Positions 1 to 9,856 of a DNA stretch of 63,217 bases are shown one piece after another; positions within the stretch are counted from its first letter, which is position 1; the number at the start of each line of letters is the position of its first letter. The stretch covers positions 1 through 63,217 of the IMG/VR virus record IMGVR_UViG_3300021379_000848. One strand, 5' to 3'. The position numbers and the translations under genes are program-made. Below the pieces are notes generated by a model. That model had not been told where the DNA came from. It did not search any database and was given only the letters and a program-made list of their open reading frames with translations. This stretch comes from a virus.

Positions 1-135
1 GGTATTGCGGCTTTAGCTCAGTCTTTAGCTCAACAACAAGGTAAGTCAATGCAGGGAATTGCGGCTAATATTGATGCTCAAGAACGCCAGAACGAAATGA
101 TGCAGAAACAGGAAGCAGCGAGAAATCAACAGTTA
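1..135. repeat. Terminal direct repeat, left copy
   Basis: These 135 bases recur at the right end of the window (63083..63217) with one difference, G at position 9 against A at 63091. The reading frame is continuous across the join. The simplest reading is a circular assembly cut inside a gene, not a biological long terminal repeat, since 135 bp inside a coding region is what an assembler overlap leaves. Confidence 0.95.
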
Positions 136-492
136 GAAAGACAAGGAGAAGCATTAGCACAACAAAGAGAGTTAGATAGAAGGTCTACTTTATTAGGAAT
201 GTCTCAACAAAGATTAGCTGCGGCAAATCAAGCAAGAGCTCAAGCAACGAAAGCATTAACTGGAGGAGTAGGGCAGATGTTAGGTGGTGTTGCTAGTTTC
301 GGCGCTACTCAAGGTTGGTTTGATAAAGGTTTACCTCCAATTCCTGATCAAAATATGTTTTTTGACGTTGGTAATCCCACAGGGCTCCCTAAAGGACAAT
401 TTAATTTAAAAGAGGGTCTCGATGCTTACTACAATCAAAGTAAAAACAAGTCTAATATAGAATGGGGCACTGACCAATTTAATATAGGATAA
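1..492 (+). CDS. Internal virion (ejection-type) protein, C-terminal part; continues from 62783..63217
   Basis: This is the 3' part of a gene that begins at 62783. The frame is open from base 1, and the ATG at 49 is internal. Joined across the terminal overlap, the protein is about 263 residues. The segment seen here is rich in Gln and Ala and looks like a long amphipathic helix or coiled coil (AQQRELDRR, RLAAANQARAQATKAL). A Gly-rich stretch follows (GGVGQMLGGVASFG) and then a non-repetitive tail. The next gene starts 4 bp downstream. Its position between the nozzle-like protein and two large internal proteins matches the internal core or ejection protein slot of short-tailed phages. No enzyme motif is visible; the role is inferred from position and composition. 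Confidence 0.7.
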   Translation, partial: GIAALAQSLAQQQGKSMQGIAANIDAQERQNEMMQKQEAARNQQLERQGEALAQQRELDRRSTLLGMSQQRLAAANQARAQATKALTGGVGQMLGGVASFGATQGWFDKGLPPIPDQNMFFDVGNPTGLPKGQFNLKEGLDAYYNQSKNKSNIEWGTDQFNIG

Positions 493-496
493 CAAT

Positions 497-2068
497 ATGG
501 CAGCAGACGCAAATTTAATTAAAGGAGCAGCTATGATGTACCAAAATCAAATGGTAGGTGCATCTAGCGAGGGCTTACAAAAAGGTTTTGAACAAAGCAT
601 TCAACCTTACATTGATAAAATAGAAGAAGACGAGAAGAACGCTAAATTATCAGAAGAGCAGTTAGGTAGAATGTTAAATACATTGAATTCTAATGTTGAT
701 GGTAATGGCTTTACTGCAGCTGAACAGACTGTAGCGAGAAATTGGGCTATGTCTAAACGCAATGAATACGCAGACTTAGCTAAGCAACTTTCTAAAATGG
801 ATTATTCTGATCCAAACTATTCTAATATTAAAGCAAAGTTAGATGGTATAAAACAATCATTTGAAAACCTACGTAAAAATAGAGATTTATTAGCTAACGG
901 TAAAAAAGAGTTTATTGAGCAGCAAGATAATATTTCAGCTGCAAATAGATTTTTTAATCCATATAATAAGGAATTTGCTAAAATCGGAGATGATGGTATG
1001 ATAATCTATAACTCTAAAGACGGAGATAAAAGGTTAAGTGATACGCAATTTCCTGAGTTAATAAACAAAGAAGGTTTAGATACCTTTAGAGCAATGTCTA
1101 ACCAGTTGTTTAAATTTGCAAGCACAGGAGCACCTACAAAAAACGCATTAGACGCCGCTAAGGATAAAATGAGAAGTTATTTAGATAAAGGTAATATTGT
1201 GGACTCTATTATATTTGATAAATTAATGCCTGGACTTTATGACAGTGAAGATACTAAAGCTACAATAGAAGCTTACAAAAAAGCTACTGGAGACCAGAAA
1301 AAAGCTTTTAAAGCTAAATTGATCGAAGATATCATAGATACTAACACCGGACAAGCTCTAGGTATGGGTAAGGATGTATATAGAGCTAAGCAAAGAGAAG
1401 CTGCTAATAGAGCTAATCGTAGAGGTGGATCAGGAGATTTAAGCCAAAAAGATTTATTCAAACAAACAGAAGCTAGAAGAAAAGAGTACAACACTTTAAA
1501 ACAAAATTTAGCAGAAAAAATAGATGATTTAGATATAACTCAAGATCCTAGCGGTACTTCTTTATTTGTACCAGTAATGCAAAACGGCAGGTGGACAGGA
1601 AATACCAGTGAAATTTTAGTTAGAAAAACAGCGGAACTTAAACCGGGTACAGAAGAAATGATTGTAAATACTATTAGATTTGAAATTAAAGATAATGGTG
1701 AGTGGAAAAAAGTAACTAGAGAAGAATTAAAAAATTATCAAGCTAGCTTAGATCCAAACATTAGCGCTCCTCCTAAAGACGTTGTTACAAAAGCCACTTC
1801 TAAAGCTTACAACGAGGCTGTAGCGGAATTAGAAGAAGAAGTTTCTAATTGGAAGCCTCTTGATAAATATACAAAAAAGGTATATAAAATGAACAAAAAA
1901 ACGGGTACTAATTCTTATGTTAATGAATATGAATACCCGAGTGAAGCTTATGAAAAATATATAAAGAAGGCTGATGGAGATGTTGAGGAAGCTAAAAGAT
2001 TATACTTAAGGGATAAGAAAAATTTATTAAACCCTAAAGCAGGAAGCTTAGACAATTTAGGAAAATAA
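497..2068 (+). CDS. Putative internal virion protein, 523 residues
   Basis: The protein is hydrophilic and mostly helical, with many Lys, Glu and Asn and no signal peptide or membrane segment. Residues about 1-45 contain AAMMYQNQMVGASSEGLQKGFEQ, and a Gly/Arg patch (NRANRRGGSGD) lies near residue 310. The C-terminal 30 residues (480-508, YP..YE.Y.KKA.G....AK..YL.DKK) closely match residues 150-177 of the giant protein encoded next. It starts 4 bp after the upstream internal protein gene and ends 17 bp before the 2210-residue gene, so the three are surely co-expressed late genes. An ejection or core protein is the best guess; no family is recognised. Confidence 0.65.
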   Translation: MAADANLIKGAAMMYQNQMVGASSEGLQKGFEQSIQPYIDKIEEDEKNAKLSEEQLGRMLNTLNSNVDGNGFTAAEQTVARNWAMSKRNEYADLAKQLSKMDYSDPNYSNIKAKLDGIKQSFENLRKNRDLLANGKKEFIEQQDNISAANRFFNPYNKEFAKIGDDGMIIYNSKDGDKRLSDTQFPELINKEGLDTFRAMSNQLFKFASTGAPTKNALDAAKDKMRSYLDKGNIVDSIIFDKLMPGLYDSEDTKATIEAYKKATGDQKKAFKAKLIEDIIDTNTGQALGMGKDVYRAKQREAANRANRRGGSGDLSQKDLFKQTEARRKEYNTLKQNLAEKIDDLDITQDPSGTSLFVPVMQNGRWTGNTSEILVRKTAELKPGTEEMIVNTIRFEIKDNGEWKKVTREELKNYQASLDPNISAPPKDVVTKATSKAYNEAVAELEEEVSNWKPLDKYTKKVYKMNKKTGTNSYVNEYEYPSEAYEKYIKKADGDVEEAKRLYLRDKKNLLNPKAGSLDNLGK

Positions 2069-2085
2069 TAATTTACAAATAAATA

Positions 2086-5000
2086 ATGGAAGAATTATAT
2101 AATGATTTGTATGGTAAAGGCTTATACACTAAGTCTTTACAAGATTTTGAACAACAATTTACTGGTAAAGAAGATATATTATTTAACGCTATAGGAGAAG
2201 ATTATGCTTCTGACCTAGAGGAGTTTAAGCAAAAGTATTTTTCGCCGGGAAAGACACAAGGACCTGCAAAGGACGCTGCGGCTGTAGGTCCATTAAACGC
2301 AGCGGATTTGGATTCTACTTCTTCGGATGGTTCTTTGGATTTTTTAGAATTAGATAAAACATTTAAAGGAACATTAGAAGAACCAGCTAATCCAATGTAT
2401 CAATTAGTGGATACTTTAGGAAAACAAAAAGAAGTTGAGATTGAAAACGAATGGGTAGAAGAATCTTTATTACCTAAAAAAACAGGCTATAAGCGTGAGG
2501 ATGGGGTAACTAAAAAAATTGAAGTTCCTATATATCCAAAGGGATATGAGGAGTACATGAAAAAAGCTGAAGGAAATTTAGATTTAGCTAAAAAAATGTA
2601 CTTAAAAGATAAAAAAAGCGAAATAGTAGGTGAGGAACTTAGTAAATATATAAGTGATAAAAATTCAGATGACTTAGAAGAATATTTCGATGAATACAAA
2701 GATTTAAAAATTGAACAAACTGAAAAGCTAAGTGATGTTGTAGATATTAACTCTACCTCTTTAAAGTATCTTAAAGATGAGACTGTCAATGCTGTCAATG
2801 CAATTCAAAAAATAGATAAAGCTTTTGAAAGAGCTGATTTACTGAGCCGAGATAGGATTAAAGAACTGATTGATTACAGGGAAAATTACTTAACCGTAGC
2901 TAAACAAGCTATAAAGAAATCACAAGATTTAGTAAACACTAATACAAAATTAGCTTATTTACTTAAAGATGAAGAAAAGTTTATTGACGCAGCTAAACGT
3001 AGTTATGATTTTGTAGATATTTTAGGGTATTCAGCATTAGCGTCTACAGGTGAAATGATTGCTGGAGCAATTGATTTACCTAAAATGTTTGTTGCTTCTA
3101 CTTTATCTGGTATCTTAGATCAAGATTTAGATGATGTTGACAGAGCAGTGGTTGCTGCTTTTGCTCCATTTCAGTTTGCTGATAATTTAAGAAAAGGCTC
3201 AACTGAACTTAGAGAAGGAATAGCAAAGCCTATCAGTATTTCTGATGTTGAAAATATGTCAGATTTTGGAGAATGGGCTGGCTCATTAATAGGTAATATG
3301 GCTCCACAAATAGCTTTAGGTATTGCTACCGGAGGAGGCGGCTGGGCTGCTAGTACCGCTATGGGAGTATCATCAGCAGCTGGTAAATATTCAGACTTAC
3401 TTAAGGAAATGGAAGAAGGAGCTGAATATACTACAGCTCAAGTCTTATCATCGGCTTTAATATCCGGAGCAGCAGAAACACTTTCAGAAAAAATAACTTT
3501 TGGACAATTCAAAGGTATAAAACAAATACTTAAAAGAAACCCAAAATCTTTAAAAGCAGCACAAGAATACATACAAAACAATATAGCTAAAGGAGCTTAC
3601 CTTAAAACAACTGGGCAAGAAGCATTGTCGGAAGTTGCAGCACAATTAGCTAACAATATGGTAGATATTAATATTTTAGAAAAGAAAGATGTTAATATCA
3701 CAGATGGACTTTTAGACTCTTTAGCCGGAGGTGCTTTTATGAGTGGGGTTATGTTTAAATCTCCTGCAGTTCTAGCTAATGTTTATCATAAAGTAAGAGG
3801 CACTGAAATAGCAGAAAAATTACGTAAAAACGCGATTCAAATAACAAAATTAGATAAAGCTTTAACTGATTTAGAAAAGAAAGAAAGCACTCCTGAGAAC
3901 GAAGAGGTAAAAAAAGGGTTAATTGAAAGCATGGATAAAATAGCTAAGAACAGTCTTAATGCTATGACAGAAGATGTTCAGTTAGTTAACTTTATGACTA
4001 AAGACGAAAAAGCTGAAATTGAATCTTTAAATGAAAAGAAAGCAGATATAGAAAGTAAAGCTAAAACTATTTTTAACAACAAGGATCTTGATCCTGATAT
4101 TAAAAAACAGCAATTAGACGAATTAAATAATCAATATAAAGAAGTAACTAAAAGAAGATCATTCTTAAGTAAAGTAGCGGCTGTTAGAGTTAATCAAGGA
4201 AAAGATGCTAAGTCACTACAAGAAGCGTGGGAGAGGTCTCAAAAAGTTATGCAAGAGTTCGCTAATGATGCAGACTTAAATATAGATTATATTGAGATTA
4301 ATTCAACTAACTTTGAATCAAAGATAAAGGACTTAAATTTAACTCAAAATCAAAAGAAAAGTATACTTGAAAATAATGGTACGTTTTTAGATTCAAGTAC
4401 GAATTCTAATATTAATAAAGATATTATTTTTATTAACAAAGATTTAGACGCTGCTTATGGGGCAGCCACTACAGTTCAGCATGAGGTGTTACATGTTGTT
4501 TTAAATAAGGTGGTTAAAGATCAATTAAAAATAGCTGGTAAAGATGCTTCAAACACTCAGGCTGTTATAGATGGTATGGGTCTTAAGTTGTATGAAAAAC
4601 TATCTAAAGTAGAAGGTTTTAACGATACAACCTTAGCTAAAAGATTTGATTATTATTTAGAAAACAGTAACTTTGCTCTTGAAGAATTAATAACAGTACT
4701 TTCAGAACATATTTCAGAAACAAAAGCTAAAAAAGGAACGTTTAGTGCAATAGTTGAGTTTTTTAAAGATTTATATGCAAGATTCACAGGTCAGCAATTA
4801 CAACTTGAAACCACAGATGATTTATTAGGATTTGTGAATTCATACACTAAAATGTTTGATGCCGGTAAAATTGACACTGACATATCTGGAGCCGTAAAAG
4901 AAGCTAGAGTGAAGATTGATTTGAATGTAGATAGAGCTCAAATACAGAAAAGAATAGACGAAATTAGAAAAGAAAGAGGTATAACGCGAAGACCTCAAAT

Positions 5001-8000
5001 TAAGAATATAGATTCTAAAGCATCTAAATATTTTGATGATGAGTTAACACAGTTAGCTAAAGACTTTGAAGATGGTGTAATACCAGAGGATGAATATCTA
5101 CAGCGTATTGATGATCTGATGGATGAAATTGAAAAAGCTGAGGCAGCTAATGAAGAAGCAGAGGATTTTTCAGTTGTAAAAAAGCAACCTAAAAAAGCTA
5201 AAAAACAAAAGTCGGAATTACAAATTGAGTTAGCAGGTAAAGCTAAAATACATAAAGAATTACTAGATCGTATTGGTAATGATCCAAACGGTTATAATCC
5301 AGATGATGCTAGAATTTGGGATACGATAGCTAGCATGGTTGAATCTAAGTCTAGGAATTATACCACAGCTAAAGGTGACTATGCTCCATTAACTAATTTA
5401 CCTAAATTTGATATGGAAAGTATGGTCGCTGAAACTCAAGCTAGTTTAGTTAACTATATCAAAAAATTCGATCCTTCTTTAAATAATTCTCTTTATGGTT
5501 ATGTAAACGCGCAGCTCCTAAACAGGATGAGAGCAGCGTTGAAAACAGGCAAAGTAGCTGGTACCGAGTTTATGACGGATGTCACAGAAGCTAAAGGTAT
5601 AGCATACACTGACGAAGGTTATGTAGAAGTAAAAGGTAAAGAGTATACTAGAATATCTGATTCCAAAGCATTTTCAGATGAACTTATAGAAAAAGCTAAA
5701 GCCGATTTATTACGAGTTATAAGGGTGTTAAAATCAAAGATCGATTCCCCTATGACTATCAACCAATCTATATCACCATTAATGCGTGAAATTATCCAAA
5801 ATACTAAAAATATGATGGATGCCGATATTAAAGTTGAAATGGGAGGTAAGAAAGATGGTAAATTGCGTAAATGGTTACAAGCTAATAAGAAAATGGTAAT
5901 TGAAAATTCAACCACTACTTTCTTAATGGGTAAAAATAACGGTAAAGTTGTTAAAGGAGGTATACCTTCTGCTATTGAAAAGAAAGTTAACGGAAGATGG
6001 TTACCATATCCTGAGTGGATCGATAAGAAAATTGACAGAGAGACTACTTGGGCTAGAGGTAATACGTCTGGTAATGAGCTGGCTAGAAGAGTACCCGCTT
6101 CAAGAGTTTCAGATGCAGATTTCTTAAGTCACGTATTAGCACCTACTGGTAATCCTATTAGAGGTAGAAAAGAAGCAATAGCAATGCACTTATCTTCTGA
6201 ATTAAGTGTTGAACTGTTTATAAAAGAGCTAAAAGACGAGAATAGCGACATATCTAAAGCTTTTGAAACTAACAGGGAGCTAAGAGACGAAATACTGGTT
6301 GACAATGTTATTTCGGAATTATCTAAGCAAGCGGAAAGAGGTTTACTTAAAAACTCTATGCGTGACGGTACAATAATGGATGGAATTGCTGATCGCATAA
6401 AAAATAAAGCATTAAGTAAAACTATAAAAGCATATATTCAAAGCGAAGATAAAGAAGACCTCACAATGAGTGGTCTGTTAAGGTATATAAAGAATGAGGG
6501 CTTGTTGGATAATATGACAGTTTCAGACAAACTTAAGTTCTATATTGATGGCTTTATGGCTTTTAATGATGGACCAAAAGCTACACTTAAATTCTTTAAT
6601 CAAACAGAAGCTGTTGCTCAAGATGTTACTAGATCTGAAGCAGATGGATTAAATGAGGGTATTTTAAAATTCTCAGCTTATAGCGAAGCGGACTTAAATA
6701 AAAAGATCAATAAAATGCTGGAGCGTAAATCCGGTATAAAAGCAGGTACTAAAATTTCTAAAACTAGAGCTGCTAATATTGGAAAAAATAAAGGTAAGTT
6801 TAAATTCTTTTTACCTCCGAATGCTGAGGACTTTATGGGTTTAATATATCCTTTAATAGGTAAAGGTAAGCAAGGTGATAAAGACCTCGAGTTCATAAAA
6901 GAAACTTTGATTGATCCTTTTAATAGAGCTGAAAATGAGATTAGTGAATTTAGACAAAGGTTATCTGAAGATCTAAAGGTGCTAAACAAAGAAATGGGTG
7001 ACTTAGATACAAATGTAGACAAGGAAATTATAAAGGAATTAGCTGAGCAAAACTTTACACCTACTCAAGCTGTTAGGGTCTTTATATGGACAGCGCGTGG
7101 AGAAGACATTCCTGATTTAACTAAAAGCGAAGCTCTTAAGTTAAGATTAAAGGTTATGAAAGATAAAAAGCTGCTTAAGTACGCTAAAGATCTAATGGAG
7201 ATTACATCTAAGTTTGGTGGTTACCCACCTCCAAGCAAAACGTGGGCCGCTGGTAATGTAACAGCCGATTTCTATGAATACGCTAATGAAAACGTTAGAG
7301 CTGATATATTAGCTGATTGGCAAGCTACTGTTGATGTTATGTTTAATAAGGAAAATTTAAACAAGATGTTAGCTATTTTCGGTAAGGATTATGTAAAGAA
7401 CCTAGAGAGAAGTTTACAACGCATGAAATCTGGTAAGAATCGCCTACATACTCAAGACGATTTAGGTAGTGGGTTTTTAAATTTTATCAATGGTTCTATC
7501 GGGGTTATCATGTTTATGAATATTCGTTCCGCCGTGTTACAAACTATATCCGCTGTTAACTTTATGAACTGGACAGATAATAATCCTATAAAAGCCGCAA
7601 AAACTTTAAAAGACCCTAAGAACGTAGCTAATCACTTTATGAGACTATTGAATTCAGATTTCTTAAAACAACGAAGAGCTGGGTTAGAGATAGATGTAGC
7701 TGAATCGGAAATTGCAGACGCGGCCACAGAAGCAAGAAACTTTGCGAAAAGTGTATTTCATAAATTAATAAGATTAGGGTATAAGCCAACTCAGTTTGCG
7801 GATAGTTTTGCTATTGCTTTAGGTGGTACTACTTTTATTATTAATAGACAAGCTACTTATGAAGCTGAAGGTATGACAGCAGAAGAAGCGTATGAAAAAG
7901 CGTTTGTAGACTTTAGAGAGATAGCTGAAGAAAACCAGCAATCATCGAGAACAGATAAAGTATCTAATATTCAATCTTCTGCTTTAGGTAGATTAGTATT

Positions 8001-8718
8001 TGCATTTAACAATACACCGTTCCAGTACACCCGTATTATAAAGAAAGCTACTTTAGATCTAATAAACAATAGAGGTGATTGGAGAACAAATGTAAGTAAA
8101 ATAATTTACTACGGCGCAGCACAGAATGCAATATTCTTCACATTGCAACAGGCTCTTTTTTCAGTAATGTTTGATGATGAAGAAGAAGAAAAAACTACAG
8201 CTAAGCAACTTCGTTTGGCTAACAGTATGGTTGATTCTATATTAAGAGGTTCTGGTTTACCAGGAGCAGTAGTTAGTACACTTAAGAATACTTTAATTAA
8301 ATATACGGAAGAAGAAAAGAAAGGGTGGAGAGGCAGTCCTGAAAAAGTTGTATTAGAGCTAAGTTCTTTATCACCGCCTATCAATTATAAAGCTAAAAAG
8401 ATAGTGAACTTTATCAATAGCGCTAAATACTCAGAAAGTACATATGATGAAGTTAGAAGGTATGGTAAGCTGGTTTCAGTAGCAAATGTACCGGTTGATA
8501 GGATCTTAACCAAATACGATAATCTAACCACAGCAATGAGTGGTGATATAGAAAATTGGCAAAGAGTTGCTTTAACGTTAGGATGGGATAAATGGAGTCT
8601 AGATTTGTACGATAAAAAGAAAAAGAAAGCTAAAAAGACAAACAACGCTATAAAAACTTTAAAAATGAAACCACTAAAAATGAAACCACTAAAAATGAAA
8701 CCACTAAAAATGAAATAA
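2086..8718 (+). CDS. Giant internal/ejection protein with zincin-like HExxH motif, 2210 residues
   Basis: This is the largest gene in the window. Residues 150-177 repeat the YP..YE.Y.KKA module of the preceding protein. Around residues 310-480 there are Ala/Gly-rich, membrane-compatible helices. HEVLH at 799-803 fits the HExxH zinc-metallopeptidase motif and is followed by a helical region (EELITVLSEH) and a charged linker. Residues about 1120-1150 (FDPSLNNSLYGYVNAQLLNRM) and 1570-1640 (FFLPPNAEDFMGLIY...GKGKQGD) resemble domains found in polyvalent internal proteins of marine phages. The region around 1800-2050 (MFMNIRSAVLQTISAVNF, PFQYTRIIKKA) is the hydrophobic end common to such proteins. 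The C-terminus is a KMKPL tandem repeat. Injection into the host with the DNA is inferred; protease activity is only suggested by the motif. No polymerase motif was found. Confidence 0.75.
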   Translation: MEELYNDLYGKGLYTKSLQDFEQQFTGKEDILFNAIGEDYASDLEEFKQKYFSPGKTQGPAKDAAAVGPLNAADLDSTSSDGSLDFLELDKTFKGTLEEPANPMYQLVDTLGKQKEVEIENEWVEESLLPKKTGYKREDGVTKKIEVPIYPKGYEEYMKKAEGNLDLAKKMYLKDKKSEIVGEELSKYISDKNSDDLEEYFDEYKDLKIEQTEKLSDVVDINSTSLKYLKDETVNAVNAIQKIDKAFERADLLSRDRIKELIDYRENYLTVAKQAIKKSQDLVNTNTKLAYLLKDEEKFIDAAKRSYDFVDILGYSALASTGEMIAGAIDLPKMFVASTLSGILDQDLDDVDRAVVAAFAPFQFADNLRKGSTELREGIAKPISISDVENMSDFGEWAGSLIGNMAPQIALGIATGGGGWAASTAMGVSSAAGKYSDLLKEMEEGAEYTTAQVLSSALISGAAETLSEKITFGQFKGIKQILKRNPKSLKAAQEYIQNNIAKGAYLKTTGQEALSEVAAQLANNMVDINILEKKDVNITDGLLDSLAGGAFMSGVMFKSPAVLANVYHKVRGTEIAEKLRKNAIQITKLDKALTDLEKKESTPENEEVKKGLIESMDKIAKNSLNAMTEDVQLVNFMTKDEKAEIESLNEKKADIESKAKTIFNNKDLDPDIKKQQLDELNNQYKEVTKRRSFLSKVAAVRVNQGKDAKSLQEAWERSQKVMQEFANDADLNIDYIEINSTNFESKIKDLNLTQNQKKSILENNGTFLDSSTNSNINKDIIFINKDLDAAYGAATTVQHEVLHVVLNKVVKDQLKIAGKDASNTQAVIDGMGLKLYEKLSKVEGFNDTTLAKRFDYYLENSNFALEELITVLSEHISETKAKKGTFSAIVEFFKDLYARFTGQQLQLETTDDLLGFVNSYTKMFDAGKIDTDISGAVKEARVKIDLNVDRAQIQKRIDEIRKERGITRRPQIKNIDSKASKYFDDELTQLAKDFEDGVIPEDEYLQRIDDLMDEIEKAEAANEEAEDFSVVKKQPKKAKKQKSELQIELAGKAKIHKELLDRIGNDPNGYNPDDARIWDTIASMVESKSRNYTTAKGDYAPLTNLPKFDMESMVAETQASLVNYIKKFDPSLNNSLYGYVNAQLLNRMRAALKTGKVAGTEFMTDVTEAKGIAYTDEGYVEVKGKEYTRISDSKAFSDELIEKAKADLLRVIRVLKSKIDSPMTINQSISPLMREIIQNTKNMMDADIKVEMGGKKDGKLRKWLQANKKMVIENSTTTFLMGKNNGKVVKGGIPSAIEKKVNGRWLPYPEWIDKKIDRETTWARGNTSGNELARRVPASRVSDADFLSHVLAPTGNPIRGRKEAIAMHLSSELSVELFIKELKDENSDISKAFETNRELRDEILVDNVISELSKQAERGLLKNSMRDGTIMDGIADRIKNKALSKTIKAYIQSEDKEDLTMSGLLRYIKNEGLLDNMTVSDKLKFYIDGFMAFNDGPKATLKFFNQTEAVAQDVTRSEADGLNEGILKFSAYSEADLNKKINKMLERKSGIKAGTKISKTRAANIGKNKGKFKFFLPPNAEDFMGLIYPLIGKGKQGDKDLEFIKETLIDPFNRAENEISEFRQRLSEDLKVLNKEMGDLDTNVDKEIIKELAEQNFTPTQAVRVFIWTARGEDIPDLTKSEALKLRLKVMKDKKLLKYAKDLMEITSKFGGYPPPSKTWAAGNVTADFYEYANENVRADILADWQATVDVMFNKENLNKMLAIFGKDYVKNLERSLQRMKSGKNRLHTQDDLGSGFLNFINGSIGVIMFMNIRSAVLQTISAVNFMNWTDNNPIKAAKTLKDPKNVANHFMRLLNSDFLKQRRAGLEIDVAESEIADAATEARNFAKSVFHKLIRLGYKPTQFADSFAIALGGTTFIINRQATYEAEGMTAEEAYEKAFVDFREIAEENQQSSRTDKVSNIQSSALGRLVFAFNNTPFQYTRIIKKATLDLINNRGDWRTNVSKIIYYGAAQNAIFFTLQQALFSVMFDDEEEEKTTAKQLRLANSMVDSILRGSGLPGAVVSTLKNTLIKYTEEEKKGWRGSPEKVVLELSSLSPPINYKAKKIVNFINSAKYSESTYDEVRRYGKLVSVANVPVDRILTKYDNLTTAMSGDIENWQRVALTLGWDKWSLDLYDKKKKKAKKTNNAIKTLKMKPLKMKPLKMKPLKMK
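8661..8715 (+). repeat. 15-bp tandem repeat at the 3' end of the giant gene
   Basis: Three full and one partial copy of AAAAATGAAACCACT encode the C-terminal KMKPLKMKPLKMKPLKMK of the giant protein. The last copy runs straight into the TAATG stop/start overlap with the next gene. Copies are identical at DNA level, which suggests recent slippage expansion. Confidence 0.95.
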
Positions 8719-9422
8719 TGCAAGATCTGAGTTTTTTAAAAGAGAGTTTTGGTCAAATGAATGGGACATTGACCTTTATAACTGTGGTGCTAGTAATAAT
8801 AGCATTTGTAATTATAAAATCAAAAGATACTTTAAAAGAGTTCTTTTTGAAATCTAAAAAACCTGAAGCTAAAAGCTTAGAACCATTGAAGCATCATAGT
8901 ATGTTTTTAACTGCTGATAGGGTTATTAGTAGAATAAACGCTACCGATTTTACTACGTTTGATTCTTACGATGAAATAAAAACCAAACTATTAAAAACAT
9001 TAATAGAAATGAAGGTGGGCGTGGTTAAAAAAAGATTTTTAGAATTAATTGATATACCAGGTTTGAAAGATGAAGAACCTTTTAAGTTAAAATTCATAAT
9101 AGCAACGTCTTTGTCATCTTTAGTTAATGAATATAACGATATGGCTATAAAGTACATGAGTGATAACCTAGAAATTGATGTAAAAGACGCAAAGTTTCTG
9201 GTAGATAAATATGAGGAGTTTAGGCAATATATTGTTGATGCGTTCACTGATGAATTAGAAGTTATAGTTATGGATACAAATTATTCTGATAATTTCGAAA
9301 GATTAAATACTATATTTTACGCCGTTTCAATTAGTTTAAGCATTATACCAAGAGATGTGGTAGGTGTGTTTAACGAAATAAACGGTAGATACAAAAAATA
9401 TTTAAATGAAAAAAATACTTAA
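8718..9422 (+). CDS. Membrane-anchored late protein, 234 residues
   Basis: The start codon overlaps the preceding stop (TAATG), so translation is coupled to the giant internal protein. Residues about 16-38 form one clear hydrophobic helix (TFITVVLVIIAFVIIKSKD), followed by a helical cytoplasmic or virion domain of about 190 residues rich in Lys, Asp and Leu. The 3' end overlaps the spanin candidate by 17 bp. Position suggests a lysis or virion-exit role, but there is no family match by eye. A holin would normally be smaller and have more membrane segments. Confidence 0.6.
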   Translation: MQDLSFLKESFGQMNGTLTFITVVLVIIAFVIIKSKDTLKEFFLKSKKPEAKSLEPLKHHSMFLTADRVISRINATDFTTFDSYDEIKTKLLKTLIEMKVGVVKKRFLELIDIPGLKDEEPFKLKFIIATSLSSLVNEYNDMAIKYMSDNLEIDVKDAKFLVDKYEEFRQYIVDAFTDELEVIVMDTNYSDNFERLNTIFYAVSISLSIIPRDVVGVFNEINGRYKKYLNEKNT

Positions 9423-9855
9423 AATACCTTTATACTTACTTTTAGTTTTATTTTTTTTTAATAATTGTCGCACTAAAAAAACCGTTACGGAATATAAAAA
9501 TAAAATAGTACGTGATACTATAATAAAGAACGTGGTGAAGACAGTTACGAAAGAAGTAAAAGATACTATATTAATTGAAGAGCCTTGCGATTCTTTAGGT
9601 AACTTAAAAAACTTTTCTAAAATAATAAAAAATGAAAAAGCTAAAGTAGAAGTATCTAACAAAAAAGGTAATATAGAAGTCAAGGTAGATATAGATAGCT
9701 TAGTTAACTACAGGGTAGAACAGTTTAAGAAAAGCTATAAAAAAGAAATAGAAATTAAAAAAGTAGAAATAATAAAGTTTAGAACTCCGAGGTATATGTT
9801 TGTAATAATAGTTTTATCTGTATTACTTAACATAGCTCTCTTAAGATTAAATTAA
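9406..9855 (+). CDS. Unimolecular spanin (u-spanin) candidate
   Basis: This 149-residue protein has the two-ended layout of a u-spanin. An N-terminal lipoprotein-type signal comes first (MKKILKIPLYLLLVLFFF then NNC, Cys at residue 21). A Lys/Glu/Val-rich periplasmic stretch follows, with predicted coiled-coil and beta character (VTKEVKDTIL, SYKKEIEIKKVEIIKF). A C-terminal membrane helix ends it at about residues 129-147 (YMFVIIVLSVLLNIALL). Such proteins tether outer and inner membranes and fuse them in the last step of lysis. The lipobox (F-N-N-C) is looser than the Proteobacterial consensus, as Bacteroidetes signals often are. It overlaps the previous gene by 17 bp and is followed after 1 bp by a basic protein gene. 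Confidence 0.65.
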   Translation: MKKILKIPLYLLLVLFFFNNCRTKKTVTEYKNKIVRDTIIKNVVKTVTKEVKDTILIEEPCDSLGNLKNFSKIIKNEKAKVEVSNKKGNIEVKVDIDSLVNYRVEQFKKSYKKEIEIKKVEIIKFRTPRYMFVIIVLSVLLNIALLRLN

Positions 9856-9856
9856 A

